Source: Bradyrhizobium diazoefficiens USDA 110
GTDB lineage: Bacteria; Pseudomonadota; Alphaproteobacteria; Rhizobiales; Xanthobacteraceae
DNA: 64,000 nt
Assembly: GCF_000011365.1 (NCBI RefSeq)
Contig: NC_004463.1
Span: 1 to 64,000 of the forward strand
Direction of reading: 5' to 3'
Shown here: positions 46,349-54,261 of the stretch, piece after piece
How positions within the stretch are numbered: the stretch's first letter is position 1
Layout: the number at the start of each line of letters is the position of its first letter
The notes under the pieces: model-generated
What the model was told of the DNA's origin: nothing
The model's database searches: none
Seen by the model: the letters and a program-made list of their open reading frames with translations, nothing else
Position numbers and translations under genes: made by a program

Positions 46349-46934
46349 TCAGAGGCCGCGTAGAAGTTTCAGATAGCCGCGCTCGACCAAAGCGATTGAA
46401 TCGTGAATGAGCCGGTTCGCCTTGCGGCGGGCATGAGAATCCTTCCACTCGACCGAGCGGCGCTGAGCGTGGTCGGAGGCGAGCACCTTCGCTGCCACGT
46501 CTCGCGGGCCGCCACCCAGGTCGTGGACGTCGAAGGCGTGCAGGAGCTGAATCAGTCGCCGTTTCTGAAACGACGTCAGCCGCAGCGCCGCCGGGAGAAG
46601 ACCGGTGCGCTGGCCGCTGAGGCGACGCACGAAGTGTAGCGCCACGTCGGCCCGCAGTTCGCCCATGCCGTCGAGCGGCACAAGCACGGCGGGACGGCGC
46701 GCGGCCTGCTCGTCGCGCAAACTGACATGGAGCTCACCCGAGCCGTCGGCGACAACCAGCTCGCGACCGTCAGCATCTGTCCGCCCGACGATCGACAGTC
46801 CGAAAGCGTTGCGATCAATCGAATGAACGGTCTCGAAGTCCGGCGGCGCGGGCGTCAGGATCAATGTTCCCGGTGATGCCTCGGGCAGCCAAATGGCTGG
46901 TTCGGGCCAAACCGGAGAGGCGGGGTCATGGGCG
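46349..46934 (-). CDS. fseA: DUF2285 half of an FseA-like excision activator
   Basis: The frame carries WPEPAIWLPEASPGTLILTPAP, then FVRRLSGQRTGLLPAALRLTSFQKRRLIQLLHAFDVHDLG, which is the DUF2285 helix-turn-helix variant. In ICEMlSym(R7A) the equivalent (msi171) is joined to the DUF6499 gene (msi172) by a programmed +1 frameshift to make FseA, the activator of rdfS. Here the frame is also +1 relative to the upstream DUF6499 gene and the junction is near 46935. The open frame runs on to 47083, but the useful homology begins at the junction. Confidence 0.8.
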
Positions 46935-47135
46935 ACACCGCAACCTCCATCGACGTGCGAAACTGGTTCGGATGGTGTTGGGATCGGATTCGCCGCGCGC
47001 GATCTGTCGCTCAGTGCGGGCGAAGTCGCGGCGGTAGTCGGCATTGCGACGAAGGAATTCGAGGGCAAAACCCGGGCGCTCAAGACGATTCAGGCGTTCG
47101 ATGGTCTCCGGCGAGCGCCAGTACTGGGTCGGCAT
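46926..47135 (-). CDS. fseA: DUF6499 half of an FseA-like excision activator, 69 aa
   Basis: MPTQYWRSPETIERLNRLERPGFALEFLRRNADYRRDFA is the DUF6499 start. The protein ends ARRWRLRCRP and stops. In homologues the motif RWGLRF leads into the DUF2285 part by +1 slippage on a UUU codon followed by C. The same place here has UGU (46937-46935), giving Cys where Phe is expected. Confidence 0.8.
   Translation of the reverse strand: MPTQYWRSPETIERLNRLERPGFALEFLRRNADYRRDFARTERQIARGESDPNTIRTSFARRWRLRCRP
46929..46940 (-). promoter_or_regulatory. Expected +1 ribosomal frameshift site of fseA
   Basis: Minus-strand codons CGG-TGT-CGC-CCA precede TGA (46928-46926). If TGT were TTT, Phe-tRNA could slip onto TTC and read GCC CAT GAC CCC, entering the DUF2285 frame. 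A T-to-G change in the slip codon is visible here. Confidence 0.55.
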
Positions 47136-47216
47136 GGTCTGTCTTCTCGTCTTTTTGTTCTGTGCCCCGCACCACGATCCCTAAAGACGCTACAAGAGAC
47201 CAGACCCGGAGGTTGC

Positions 47217-47258
47217 ATCACGCGAGATCGCAATTTGCGTGATTGGGGCGCAAATCAC
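47217..47258. promoter_or_regulatory. Overlapping inverted repeats upstream of fseA
   Basis: ATCACGC (47217-47223) pairs with GCGTGAT (47237-47243). GTGATT (47239-47244) pairs with AATCAC (47253-47258). They fill the space between the fseA start and the qseM stop and could bind a TraR-like activator. Confidence 0.4.
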
Positions 47259-47518
47259 TGCATCCGCGGTTCCAAAAGGCCCTGATATCCGGCTTCCACC
47301 ATCCATCGCGCGCGGGCGAGATGGCTATCATGGACATTTTTGGCACGATCTGGTTCGCGCGTGGGGTCGAGGCCGAAGATCACGCTGACCACCTCGCGCC
47401 AGTCGGCGCCCTCCTCTTCGGCCATCAACAACCGAACGTAGATAGCAAGATGTTTCTCGTCATAGGCGTTGACGCGATCCGTTATTGGCGGCCGGTCCTG
47501 GAATGGCGCGCCGTTCAT
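47255..47518 (-). CDS. qseM: QseM-like DUF2285 antiactivator, 87 aa
   Basis: A stand-alone protein with VNAYDEKHLAIYVRLLMAEEEGADWREVV, VIFGLDPTREPDRAKNVHDSHLARARWM and YQGLL has the size and position of QseM. QseM binds and blocks both TraR and FseA in ICEMlSym(R7A). It is divergent from the qseC-like gene and upstream of fseA. It keeps excision off in most cells. Assignment rests on gene order and family resemblance. Confidence 0.75.
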   Translation of the reverse strand: MNGAPFQDRPPITDRVNAYDEKHLAIYVRLLMAEEEGADWREVVSVIFGLDPTREPDRAKNVHDSHLARARWMVEAGYQGLLEPRMQ

Positions 47519-47699
47519 TGCAATTGCCCCTCAGCATTGATGCAGCGATTAGAATTCATCTAAGCTCCAGAACTTTGCAAGCTGGGAAATCGTCACACTC
47601 GAATTGTGCCGTGATGCGCAGATCGCATCGCGGCGCTCCCCGGAAGCGGCACACCAGGGCCTAGCCAGACGATATGAATAGCACAGTGACGCACGAATC

Positions 47700-47728
47700 G
47701 GAACGATCGTTCCTGGAACGATCATTCC
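47700..47728. promoter_or_regulatory. Tandem palindromic operators between qseM and qseC
   Basis: GGAACGATCGTTCC (47700-47713) is a perfect 14-bp palindrome. GGAACGATCATTCC (47715-47728) is the same with one asymmetric change. Centres are 15 bases apart and the second ends 21 bases before the qseC start. Two operators of unequal strength are what a divergent repressor switch needs. Confidence 0.8.
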
Positions 47729-47749
47729 GATGTGAGTTCCCTTGTTGCC

Positions 47750-47983
47750 ATGGATCTCAAGGAGGTCATGGCGGTCAATCTGCGTCGGATACGTCATGTG
47801 AAGAAAATGACGCAGGAAGAGTTGGCCGATGGCGCTGGACTAAGCGTCCGTTACGTCGGCGCAATTGAACGCGCAGATGTGTCGGCCAGCGTGACCGTGC
47901 TTGGCCGAATCGCGGAGGCGCTCGGCGTCGAAGCAACCGATCTCGTCAAGCGAACGACGGTTCATTCCCATCGGGCTCGATGA
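47750..47983 (+). CDS. qseC: QseC-like XRE repressor, 77 aa
   Basis: VNLRRIRHVKKMTQEELADGAGLSVRYVGAIERA followed by VLGRIAEALGVEATDLV is a single HTH_3 domain. The gene is divergent from qseM with two palindromic operators between, matching qseC of ICEMlSym(R7A), which controls both promoters. ATG 47750 is preferred over an earlier GTG at 47732. Confidence 0.78.
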   Translation: MDLKEVMAVNLRRIRHVKKMTQEELADGAGLSVRYVGAIERADVSASVTVLGRIAEALGVEATDLVKRTTVHSHRAR

Positions 47984-48146
47984 CGCGACAATTTTGTGCC
48001 CCACCGCAACACCGGCACGTCGTGAATCAACTCCGCATTGCCTCACGCATAAGTTGATAGTCGGCTTTACGTAAATCTGATCTGTCTCCAAAGCGCATGC
48101 CTAGTTCAGAAACGGACGAGCATGCTGGGGAGATGGAGTAGGCCTC

Positions 48147-48557
48147 ATGACTCTGTACGAGCACTTGCCAGCCGACATTCGCGAGACAGTGGATGCTCTG
48201 GTCACGGAACTCAGGCCGCAACCTTGGCCAACGCGGTTCTTTGCGCTGATTGGCCTGCTCGGAGAGAAGTTGGAGGCGCGGCGCGAGGCGGAGCCGTGGC
48301 ATCTGATCCAACAGTGGACCGGCATAGTGACGGCAACGATGGAGCACTTGCTCCCCGACAGTTCGGTTGTCGAATGCCTGGGACTGATGAGCATTAGTTT
48401 CAACGACCAGTGGCGCGCTCAGGCGCTTGGCCAGATCGAACGGGATCCCACAGTGCTGGATCGTCTCGTCGCCATTTGTCCGGACTGGGAAGACATCGTC
48501 GAGAGCGTGATCGAGGCCAACCAAAGACGTCCAATCAAATCGGCACGCGGCCGCTGA
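48147..48557 (+). CDS. Hypothetical protein, 136 aa
   Basis: The protein is acidic, helical and soluble-looking, with LPADIRETVDALVTELRPQPWPTRFFALIGLLG at the start and a basic end (RRPIKSARGR). No family recognised. GGAG-containing sequence precedes the start. Its codon use is like neighbouring ICE genes, so I treat it as real. Confidence 0.5.
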   Translation: MTLYEHLPADIRETVDALVTELRPQPWPTRFFALIGLLGEKLEARREAEPWHLIQQWTGIVTATMEHLLPDSSVVECLGLMSISFNDQWRAQALGQIERDPTVLDRLVAICPDWEDIVESVIEANQRRPIKSARGR

Positions 48558-48673
48558 TCGGCATCGGTTACGCCCTTGCCGCTTGCGCCGTCACGGCAAA
48601 CGAGGTGCCTTCGCGCTTCCTCAGCGTGGCGGTGCCCCGCCCGGGCCAGCCGGGCGGGGCATTGCGGATCGGC

Positions 48674-49000
48674 TCAGTCGCCGTTGCGACGGTTGGGGCG
48701 AGACCAGATCAGGCTGAAGCCCTCGCCCTCTTCATCGGCGAAGAGGTTGGCGAAGATCGGGGCGGTGAAGCTCGGATCGTCGAGCTTGAGGCCGAGATAA
48801 TCGCGGCCTTCGTTGGAGCGCTTGGACCAGGCGGCCCCGATCTCGACCCGGCCGACATAGATCCGGTGGCTGGGGGCGTTGTCGCCCGAGCGGCTGGTTT
48901 CGGGGACGATGCGGACGTTCCTCGCCTGGAGCGAGAGAGTGACGATCTCGCCGTTGAACTCGTTGTTGCCGGTCTTCTTGAAGGTGCCGATGGTCGCCAT
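48674..49000 (-). CDS. DUF736-family protein, second copy, 108 aa
   Basis: MATIGTFKKTGNNEFNGEIVTLSLQARNVRI, then APSHRIYVGRVEIGAAWSK and LGLKLDDPSFTAPIFANLF, follow DUF736. It differs clearly from the copy at 42450-42785. ATG 49000 is preceded by AAGGAG. A long stem-forming leader (49113-49166) lies upstream and resembles the leader of the DUF2493 gene. Confidence 0.88.
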   Translation of the reverse strand: MATIGTFKKTGNNEFNGEIVTLSLQARNVRIVPETSRSGDNAPSHRIYVGRVEIGAAWSKRSNEGRDYLGLKLDDPSFTAPIFANLFADEEGEGFSLIWSRPNRRNGD

Positions 49001-49061
49001 GGTAGTTCTCCTTGATCTCTGTTTTCGAGCCCGCACCTTGCGGCCTCGATGGTGATCGACA

Positions 49062-49166
49062 GGCCGGAGGCGATCGACGGCGCACCCCGAAGGGGCTGGA
49101 CAGCAAAGGAGGAACTTTCTTGTCTCGCGCGAGGAATGGCGGCGCAGCCGGCAGGGGAAGAAAGTT
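49062..49166. repeat. Structured leader element B, copy 1 (before DUF736)
   Basis: AACTTTCTT (49113-49121) pairs with AAGAAAGTT (49158-49166). Inside are the palindrome CTCGCGCGAG and a GGCGGC/GCCGGC pair. The blocks GGCCGGAG (49062-49069), CCGAAGGGG (49087-49095) and TTGTCTCGCG (49120-49129) recur in the same order at 54032-54121. Confidence 0.65.
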
Positions 49167-49707
49167 GTGACGCCGCTGTTGCGCCAAAGGCGGTCGAGGC
49201 TTCAGCCGTCCTTCGGCCAGATCCATCCATCGAAGAGGCCGTTGGTGCGCTCGATCCAAACAGAGCTGACATCAAGGAGAACGTGGCGATTTGGGAGCCC
49301 ACCGAGAGAGCTGGCCCAACGAATCCAATGCTGCTTAGCCCTCTGTAATCGAGACGGACGGATCTCCGCTTCCGCGATCGCGCGTCGGCAGCACGCCCCA
49401 TTCACGAGAGCGGCTGGCCGTAGTTGTGATCCGTCACCGTTTGGTCGATGCCGCACAACGACTGCCACGAAACTGCCACTCTGCGATGATCGGTCGTGTC
49501 TCGATGCTTGGCCGCTCTGTGTGAAGCTCACAGACTAGAATGCGAGCACGCTGGATGTCTGATCGAGTCAGCCCCTTCCAATGGACGCTGCCGGCTTGCG
49601 CCAGGCCTTCCCGCCCCTACAGGGGTTACGACAATTCGCCGCGCGGACCCAGAGGAGGATCTCGCGCAAATGATGACCGCTAAGAGCTCGAGTGAGAAGA
49701 GAACCGG
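49167..49707. other. Intergenic, no gene seen
   Basis: No recognisable frame on either strand. It follows the leader element and precedes a small plus-strand gene. Confidence 0.4.
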
Positions 49708-50049
49708 ATGAGCGACAAAAGCGATCTTGAAAACAGAGCCATCGAAGCGATATGGAACTATCGTGAGGCCTTCGCCGTGGTCGGCCGCCTGGAGCGAAAA
49801 GAACGTTCCGCGCATCGAGCGGTGACCAGGATACTGCCTGAATTGGGGCGCGCCTTACGCAGCCAAGACACGCGGTGTCTTAAGAATAGCATTAAGATCG
49901 GCTCGGCAGCTGTCTCGCGGCAGAACGAAGCGTGGGCCAACCTAACTGAGGCGACCGCACGTTTGGATTCAGCCCACTCGACTTTGGCCGCCCTCGAGCG
50001 CCAACTAGGATATCTTCCAAAGGTCTCAAAACCACGAGATTCAGGCTAG
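49708..50049 (+). CDS. Hypothetical helical protein, 113 aa
   Basis: A mainly alpha-helical protein with two long amphipathic helices (NRAIEAIWNYREAFAVVGRLERKERSAHRAV and ANLTEATARLDSAHSTLAALERQL). No family recognised. A GAGAAGAGAA stretch precedes the ATG. Confidence 0.5.
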   Translation: MSDKSDLENRAIEAIWNYREAFAVVGRLERKERSAHRAVTRILPELGRALRSQDTRCLKNSIKIGSAAVSRQNEAWANLTEATARLDSAHSTLAALERQLGYLPKVSKPRDSG

Positions 50050-50080
50050 CTCAAAGTATGCCAGGACGTCGAGCTGCGCC

Positions 50081-50287
50081 TTATCCTAGGCGGAGATTTT
50101 CTGCGGCTTGTTTGCCGCTGCGGTTCATCACCAGCTCGTAGCTGACCTTCGCGCCTTCAACAAGCGAGGTATAGCCGGCCTTCTCTACCGCCGAGATGTG
50201 CACGAAAACATCGTTGCCACCGTCGTCCGGCGCAATGAACCCATAGCCTTTGGTCGGGTTGAACCACTTAACAGTCCCTAACGCCAC
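50081..50287 (-). CDS. Cold-shock protein (CspA family), 68 aa
   Basis: The OB-fold RNA-binding motifs are clear: RNP1 in GTVKWFNPTKGYGFIAPD and RNP2 in NDVFVHISAVEKAG. It binds single-stranded RNA or DNA as a chaperone. The start is GTG 50287 with GGAG nine bases before it, since the longer frame adds residues not found in the family. Confidence 0.9.
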   Translation of the reverse strand: MALGTVKWFNPTKGYGFIAPDDGGNDVFVHISAVEKAGYTSLVEGAKVSYELVMNRSGKQAAENLRLG

Positions 50288-50721
50288 GTCATTTGCTCCA
50301 AAAAGAAAAAACACCTTCCCATCTAAATCATTGAACGAGCCGATCGCAAGTCTCCGCGCGAAAGCGGCTCGATGGGATCCGTTGTCCCGCCCGTTCGTAG
50401 GTCTTGGACAGAAGAAATAGAGTGCCCCACTCGATGAAATGAACGAGCACGCTGAAATCGGCCGGCATTCAAGAACGACGAGGCGAAGGTCACATTTTCT
50501 TCGAAAACTCCGTGCTAACTGTCGCCTGCTTGTCGCGGCCGGATGTACGTCGTGGCATCACGGGAGCCCCGGCTTTCATGCCGGGGTTTTTCGTTTCCGG
50601 CGCGAGAAGCAGCTTGACCGGATAGGCTCGTCAAATGGCGCAGCCCACTGCGACAATTCGACTTGGATGCGTAAGAATCATCCGGAGCGGCACAGAGCGA
50701 AAAGCCGAATAGCAGGCAGAT
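50288..50721. other. Intergenic with an orphan terminator
   Basis: No protein gene is seen. The plus strand carries a strong rho-independent terminator at 50567-50591 with no gene in front of it, suggesting a small transcript. Confidence 0.4.
50567..50591 (+). terminator. Rho-independent terminator, plus strand
   Basis: CCCCGGC (50567-50573), loop TTTCAT, GCCGGGG (50580-50586) and then TTTTT (50587-50591). The stem is GC-rich and perfect, and the T-run follows at once. There is no plus-strand gene between the cold-shock gene and this site. Confidence 0.8.
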
Positions 50722-51495
50722 ATGGCGCAGAATATCTACGACAATCCCGATTTCTTCGCTGGCTACAGCCAATTGCCCCGGCAGGTGCATGGGCTGGACG
50801 GCGCTCCTGAATGGCCGGCGATCCGGGCCATGCTGCCCGATTTGGTCGGGAAACGTGTCGTTGATCTCGGATGTGGCTTCGGCTGGGCCTCGCGCTGGAT
50901 GCGCGAGCAGGGCGCGGCCTCGGTTCTGGGTCTCGATCTGTCGCAGAACATGATCGAGCGTGCCAGGGCGGACACAGCGGATACGGCCATTGAGTATCGC
51001 ATCGCCGATCTCGACACACTGGACCTCCCTGAGGCGGCTTTCGACCTCGCCTACAGCGCACTGACCTTTCACTATGTTCAGGACTTTGGCCGTCTCGTAC
51101 ATGTGATCCGCAAAACGCTCGTTCCTGACGGGCATTTCGTCTTTACGATTGAGCATCCGATCTTCATGGCCGCGGCACATCCGCACTGGATTTCCGATGA
51201 GGAGGGCCGCAAAACCTGGCCGGTCAATCGATATTCCGTCGAGGGCGAACGTCGGACGGACTGGTTTGCCAAGGGCGTTCTGAAATACCACAGGACACTT
51301 GGCACTACCTTGAATACGCTGATCGGCGCAGGCCTTCAAATTCGGCGGATCGAGGAGTTTGCCCCAACACGCGAGCAGATCCAGCAGATGCCGCAATTGG
51401 CCGAAGAACTCGAACGCCCCATGATGCTGATTGTATCTGCGTCCACATCGATCGGCGGTAAGCTTCGAAGCCTTCGTGATATCCGGCCGGATTAG
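50722..51495 (+). CDS. Class I SAM-dependent methyltransferase, 257 aa
   Basis: Motif I VVDLGCGFGWASRWM is the glycine-rich SAM-binding loop, VLGLDLSQNMIERA is motif II, DLDTLDLPEAAFDLAYSALTFHYV covers the acidic loop, and FTIEHPIF follows. The N-terminal MAQNIYDNPDFFAGYSQLPR is typical of a Methyltransf_11 subgroup. Substrate unknown. The gene looks chromosomal rather than ICE-specific. Confidence 0.88.
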   Translation: MAQNIYDNPDFFAGYSQLPRQVHGLDGAPEWPAIRAMLPDLVGKRVVDLGCGFGWASRWMREQGAASVLGLDLSQNMIERARADTADTAIEYRIADLDTLDLPEAAFDLAYSALTFHYVQDFGRLVHVIRKTLVPDGHFVFTIEHPIFMAAAHPHWISDEEGRKTWPVNRYSVEGERRTDWFAKGVLKYHRTLGTTLNTLIGAGLQIRRIEEFAPTREQIQQMPQLAEELERPMMLIVSASTSIGGKLRSLRDIRPD

Positions 51496-51543
51496 GTTCC
51501 TGCCGGGCCCGCCCCGGTATTGATATCAGCCCGGCGTCAAGCG

Positions 51544-51966
51544 CTATCTTGCCGGCCCGTCTGCGGCCATGCCGGTGAAGCGAGCCAAGGCCGTGATGCT
51601 GACCGCAACGGCCCCGGCGATCGCGAAGACCGTTTGCCAGGTGGGCGAAGACATCGCCATCTGGGCGATTCCATGCGTCGCGCTGTAACCGGCGACGGTC
51701 GCGGGCGCGACATAGAGGATGATGATTAAGAGCCGCAGCCAAGCCCATGTCACGAGGGCGAGCGCGAGTTGGCCGATGCCGAAGGTTACGGCGCCAGCCG
51801 CGAACGCAACCGCGATTCCGCCCAGAGCGCCAGCCCCTGTGTGGAAGGCCCGAAGACCAATCGTCACGCCGGCGAAGACGGGCACCGCGAAGACCGCAAG
51901 CGTGAAGAGTAGCCAGGCGAAGAAGCCTATGGCGAGGAAAATAAGCAGTGGTCCCAAGGCAATCAT
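51544..51966 (-). CDS. Membrane protein of unknown function, 140 aa
   Basis: Starting at ATG 51966 (MIALGPLLIFLAIGFF), the protein has about four membrane helices (LLIFLAIGFFAWLLFTLAVF; LGGIAVAFAAGAVTFGIG; LALVTWAWLRLLIIILYV; TVFAIAGAVAVSITALA). No family recognised. The upstream part of the open frame, which contains a WWWW run, is probably not translated. Confidence 0.6.
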   Translation of the reverse strand: MIALGPLLIFLAIGFFAWLLFTLAVFAVPVFAGVTIGLRAFHTGAGALGGIAVAFAAGAVTFGIGQLALALVTWAWLRLLIIILYVAPATVAGYSATHGIAQMAMSSPTWQTVFAIAGAVAVSITALARFTGMAADGPAR

Positions 51967-52261
51967 GGTGGTGGGCTCCGTGAGATAGGGGTCTGACGGT
52001 CGCGCCTTCCACCACCACCACGGCGCAAACGCAGTATAGCAGCAAATGCCAGCGACCGGAATCGTCACAAATCCGGTTGCGGGCGAATGACAAAATGACC
52101 ATATTGAGCGTCAGGAGCCGATCGCCCGGGCTGCAAGCGACCCAAAAGGCGGCATCTCGATTTCCCAATCGAACACCCGAACGGCAACCATTCTGCCGGC
52201 GCGCGGTGGTCATGAAGCGCTTGTGACTGCCACTAAGACGCCGGTGTGAAATGGATTTGCC

Positions 52262-52930
52262 ATGTCTACCATCCAAAAGAAGTGCGCAGACTTTCTGCGT
52301 ATGACCTTCAACGATCTGGCCGGCGGCAAGCTCGGATCAGGTCACGCCCACGAGATCGTGGCTGCGTATTTCGGCTATGGTACCGCGGCGGCTCTAAGGG
52401 CCGAGCCGAAGTATCAGCTTGCGGCTTTGGATAAAGCCGCGATCCTGATGCCTGATCTGCGCTTGATGGATCAGCGCGTGCAGCACCTCAATGGTCTCCC
52501 TGCAGGTCTACCCAATGTTGACGAGCTGGCTTCGCTGCTCTCGAGCTTTCTTAACGCAAACGGCTACTTTTCAGGTGAGGTTTGGTACACCCGAGATCTC
52601 GAGGAGTATATCGATGTATCCTTCATTCAAGAAGATCCCATGATGATCGAGGACGCTCTCTCGGGTGAGATGGCTATGACGAATGCTTTTTTTGACGAGC
52701 TTTACATAGACAAAGTAAGCCTAGACGTCGGAGACGATGTGCTCGTGGCAAATGTCTCAGGTTCTCTCAATGGAGAGAACGATCCGGATAAGCCGTTCCA
52801 CGGGGATTCGATCGCTTTCACGACGATGATAACATTTGAGCGTGTGGCCGGTCGAACCGGCTATATGCGGCCGGAGCTGGAGACGTCGGGCGCCATTGAT
52901 GACTCACATTACTATGATCAGGACGCCTGA
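52262..52930 (+). CDS. Hypothetical protein, 222 aa
   Basis: A soluble protein beginning MSTIQKKCADFLRMTFNDLAGG, with KLGSGHAHEIVAAYFGYGTAAALRAE and a later acidic mixed alpha/beta part. No catalytic motif is seen. The early segment, with its GYGTAAALR phrase, resembles small DNA-associated plasmid proteins only weakly. No better idea. Confidence 0.55.
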   Translation: MSTIQKKCADFLRMTFNDLAGGKLGSGHAHEIVAAYFGYGTAAALRAEPKYQLAALDKAAILMPDLRLMDQRVQHLNGLPAGLPNVDELASLLSSFLNANGYFSGEVWYTRDLEEYIDVSFIQEDPMMIEDALSGEMAMTNAFFDELYIDKVSLDVGDDVLVANVSGSLNGENDPDKPFHGDSIAFTTMITFERVAGRTGYMRPELETSGAIDDSHYYDQDA

Positions 52931-52992
52931 GGGCAGCTAGGCATTTCATGGCACGATTGGGCTCTCATTTCGTCTGTCGTTCTGCACGACAA

Positions 52993-53022
52993 GGTACGGC
53001 GGCGCTCACGAGCCGCCGTACC
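52993..53022. terminator. Perfect 11-bp hairpin between convergent genes
   Basis: GGTACGGCGGC (52993-53003) and GCCGCCGTACC (53012-53022) have an 8-base loop. It overlaps the stop codon of the DUF2493 gene and lies 62 bases after the plus-strand gene. No T-run, so it may act as a bidirectional terminator or an RNA stabiliser. Confidence 0.5.
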
Positions 53023-53935
53023 TCCAGACCGGGATGCCTAGCTTCTTCGCTTTGTCAGCGAGATTGTCTTGGATGCCGGTGCCAGGAAAGTGCATCACGC
53101 CGATGGGTAGCGTCTCCAGCATCGCATCGTTGCGTTTGAACGGCGCGGCCTTGGCGTGCTTTGTCCAGTCGGGCTTGAAGGCGATCTGCGGGACCTTGCG
53201 ATTGTCGGCCCACTTGGCGGCAATCAGCTCGGCGCCCTTGGGCGATCCGCCGTGCAGCAGCACCATGTCCGGGTGCTTGGCGTGCACCTGGTCGAGCTTA
53301 GCCCAAATTAGCCGGTAGTCGTTGAAGTCGAGTCCACCGGTGAGCGCGACTTTCGGTCCGCGTGGCATGAGCACCTGATTTTCGGCGCGCTTCTTCGCGG
53401 CCAGGAAATCGCGGCTGTCGATCATCGCTGACGTCAGATTGCGGTGGTTGACCTTCGATCCGTTGCGCGGCCGCCATGCGGAATGGGCGTGGCGTTCGAA
53501 CTCGTCGGCGGCCTGGTCGCGCATCAGCTCGAAGGCGTTGCGTCGCTCGATCAGCGTTTGCCCTTCTGCCGTCAGACGCTCCAGCTCGACGGATTTGATT
53601 TCGCTGCCGTCCTGCTCCCGCTGCGAGCGCTGCTGGGCCAGCTCGTTATCGTCGAGCTCGCGCTCGATCCTGTCGATCGCACGATGGAAGACGTTTACCA
53701 TCGACCAGAGCAGGTCGTCGAGGTCGGGCTCAAGACGGGTATCGGACAGCGCCACCACCAGGGCATCGAAGATGTCGGCGACGCTGCCGGCGAGGATTCG
53801 CGCTTCAGGAAGCCCCCGGGGATCGGGATCATCGTGGAAGGGACGGTAGCCATGGAGCTGGAGTTCCTGGAGGACCTGGTCGGTCGGGGATGAGCTGTGG
53901 TGCGGCTCGAAATCGTTGTCGTGGTCGGCGGTCAT
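53006..53935 (-). CDS. DUF2493/SLOG-type protein, 309 aa
   Basis: The C-terminal domain has VALTGGLDFNDYRLIWAKLDQVHAKHPDMVLLHGGSPKGAELIAAKWA and ends GTGIQDNLADKAKKLGIPVWRYG. This is the DUF2493 Rossmann-like domain (a SLOG relative proposed to bind nucleotide ligands). The N-terminal 180 residues are charged and helical. Common in plasmid and ICE accessory regions. A structured leader precedes it. Confidence 0.85.
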   Translation of the reverse strand: MTADHDNDFEPHHSSSPTDQVLQELQLHGYRPFHDDPDPRGLPEARILAGSVADIFDALVVALSDTRLEPDLDDLLWSMVNVFHRAIDRIERELDDNELAQQRSQREQDGSEIKSVELERLTAEGQTLIERRNAFELMRDQAADEFERHAHSAWRPRNGSKVNHRNLTSAMIDSRDFLAAKKRAENQVLMPRGPKVALTGGLDFNDYRLIWAKLDQVHAKHPDMVLLHGGSPKGAELIAAKWADNRKVPQIAFKPDWTKHAKAAPFKRNDAMLETLPIGVMHFPGTGIQDNLADKAKKLGIPVWRYGGS

Positions 53936-54031
53936 TGCGGTTTTCCCTCGTCGGATCGACCGCGCCCATCGCGGCCTTCATGGCGACGAAAGCGGCAGGC
54001 GGAACGGACTTGCACCCGCAGCGCAGCGGAG

Positions 54032-54121
54032 GGCCGGAGCCTTGGCGGAGGACCGAAGGGGGCCGACTATTTTGTCTCGCGATGTAAAGGCGGCTCTGCC
54101 GCCGACGGAAAATAGTCGGCC
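54032..54121. repeat. Structured leader element B, copy 2 (before DUF2493)
   Basis: GGCCGACTATTTT (54061-54073) pairs perfectly with AAAATAGTCGGCC (54109-54121). GGCGGC-TCT-GCCGCC forms an inner stem. It shares GGCCGGAG, CCGAAGGGG and TTGTCTCGCG, in the same order, with the copy at 49062-49166. Confidence 0.7.
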
Positions 54122-54261
54122 CACGAGGTTGCCGGTCCGGGCCGCCTGCCGCCCGATCGCCCTCTCAGAAGGCCGTGGGGCAGTCCTCTGGCGCCGAGGG
54201 GAAACACGTTCACCGACCGTGCGGTAACGAAGCGGCCGCGTCGCCCCTCATCCCGTTTCGG

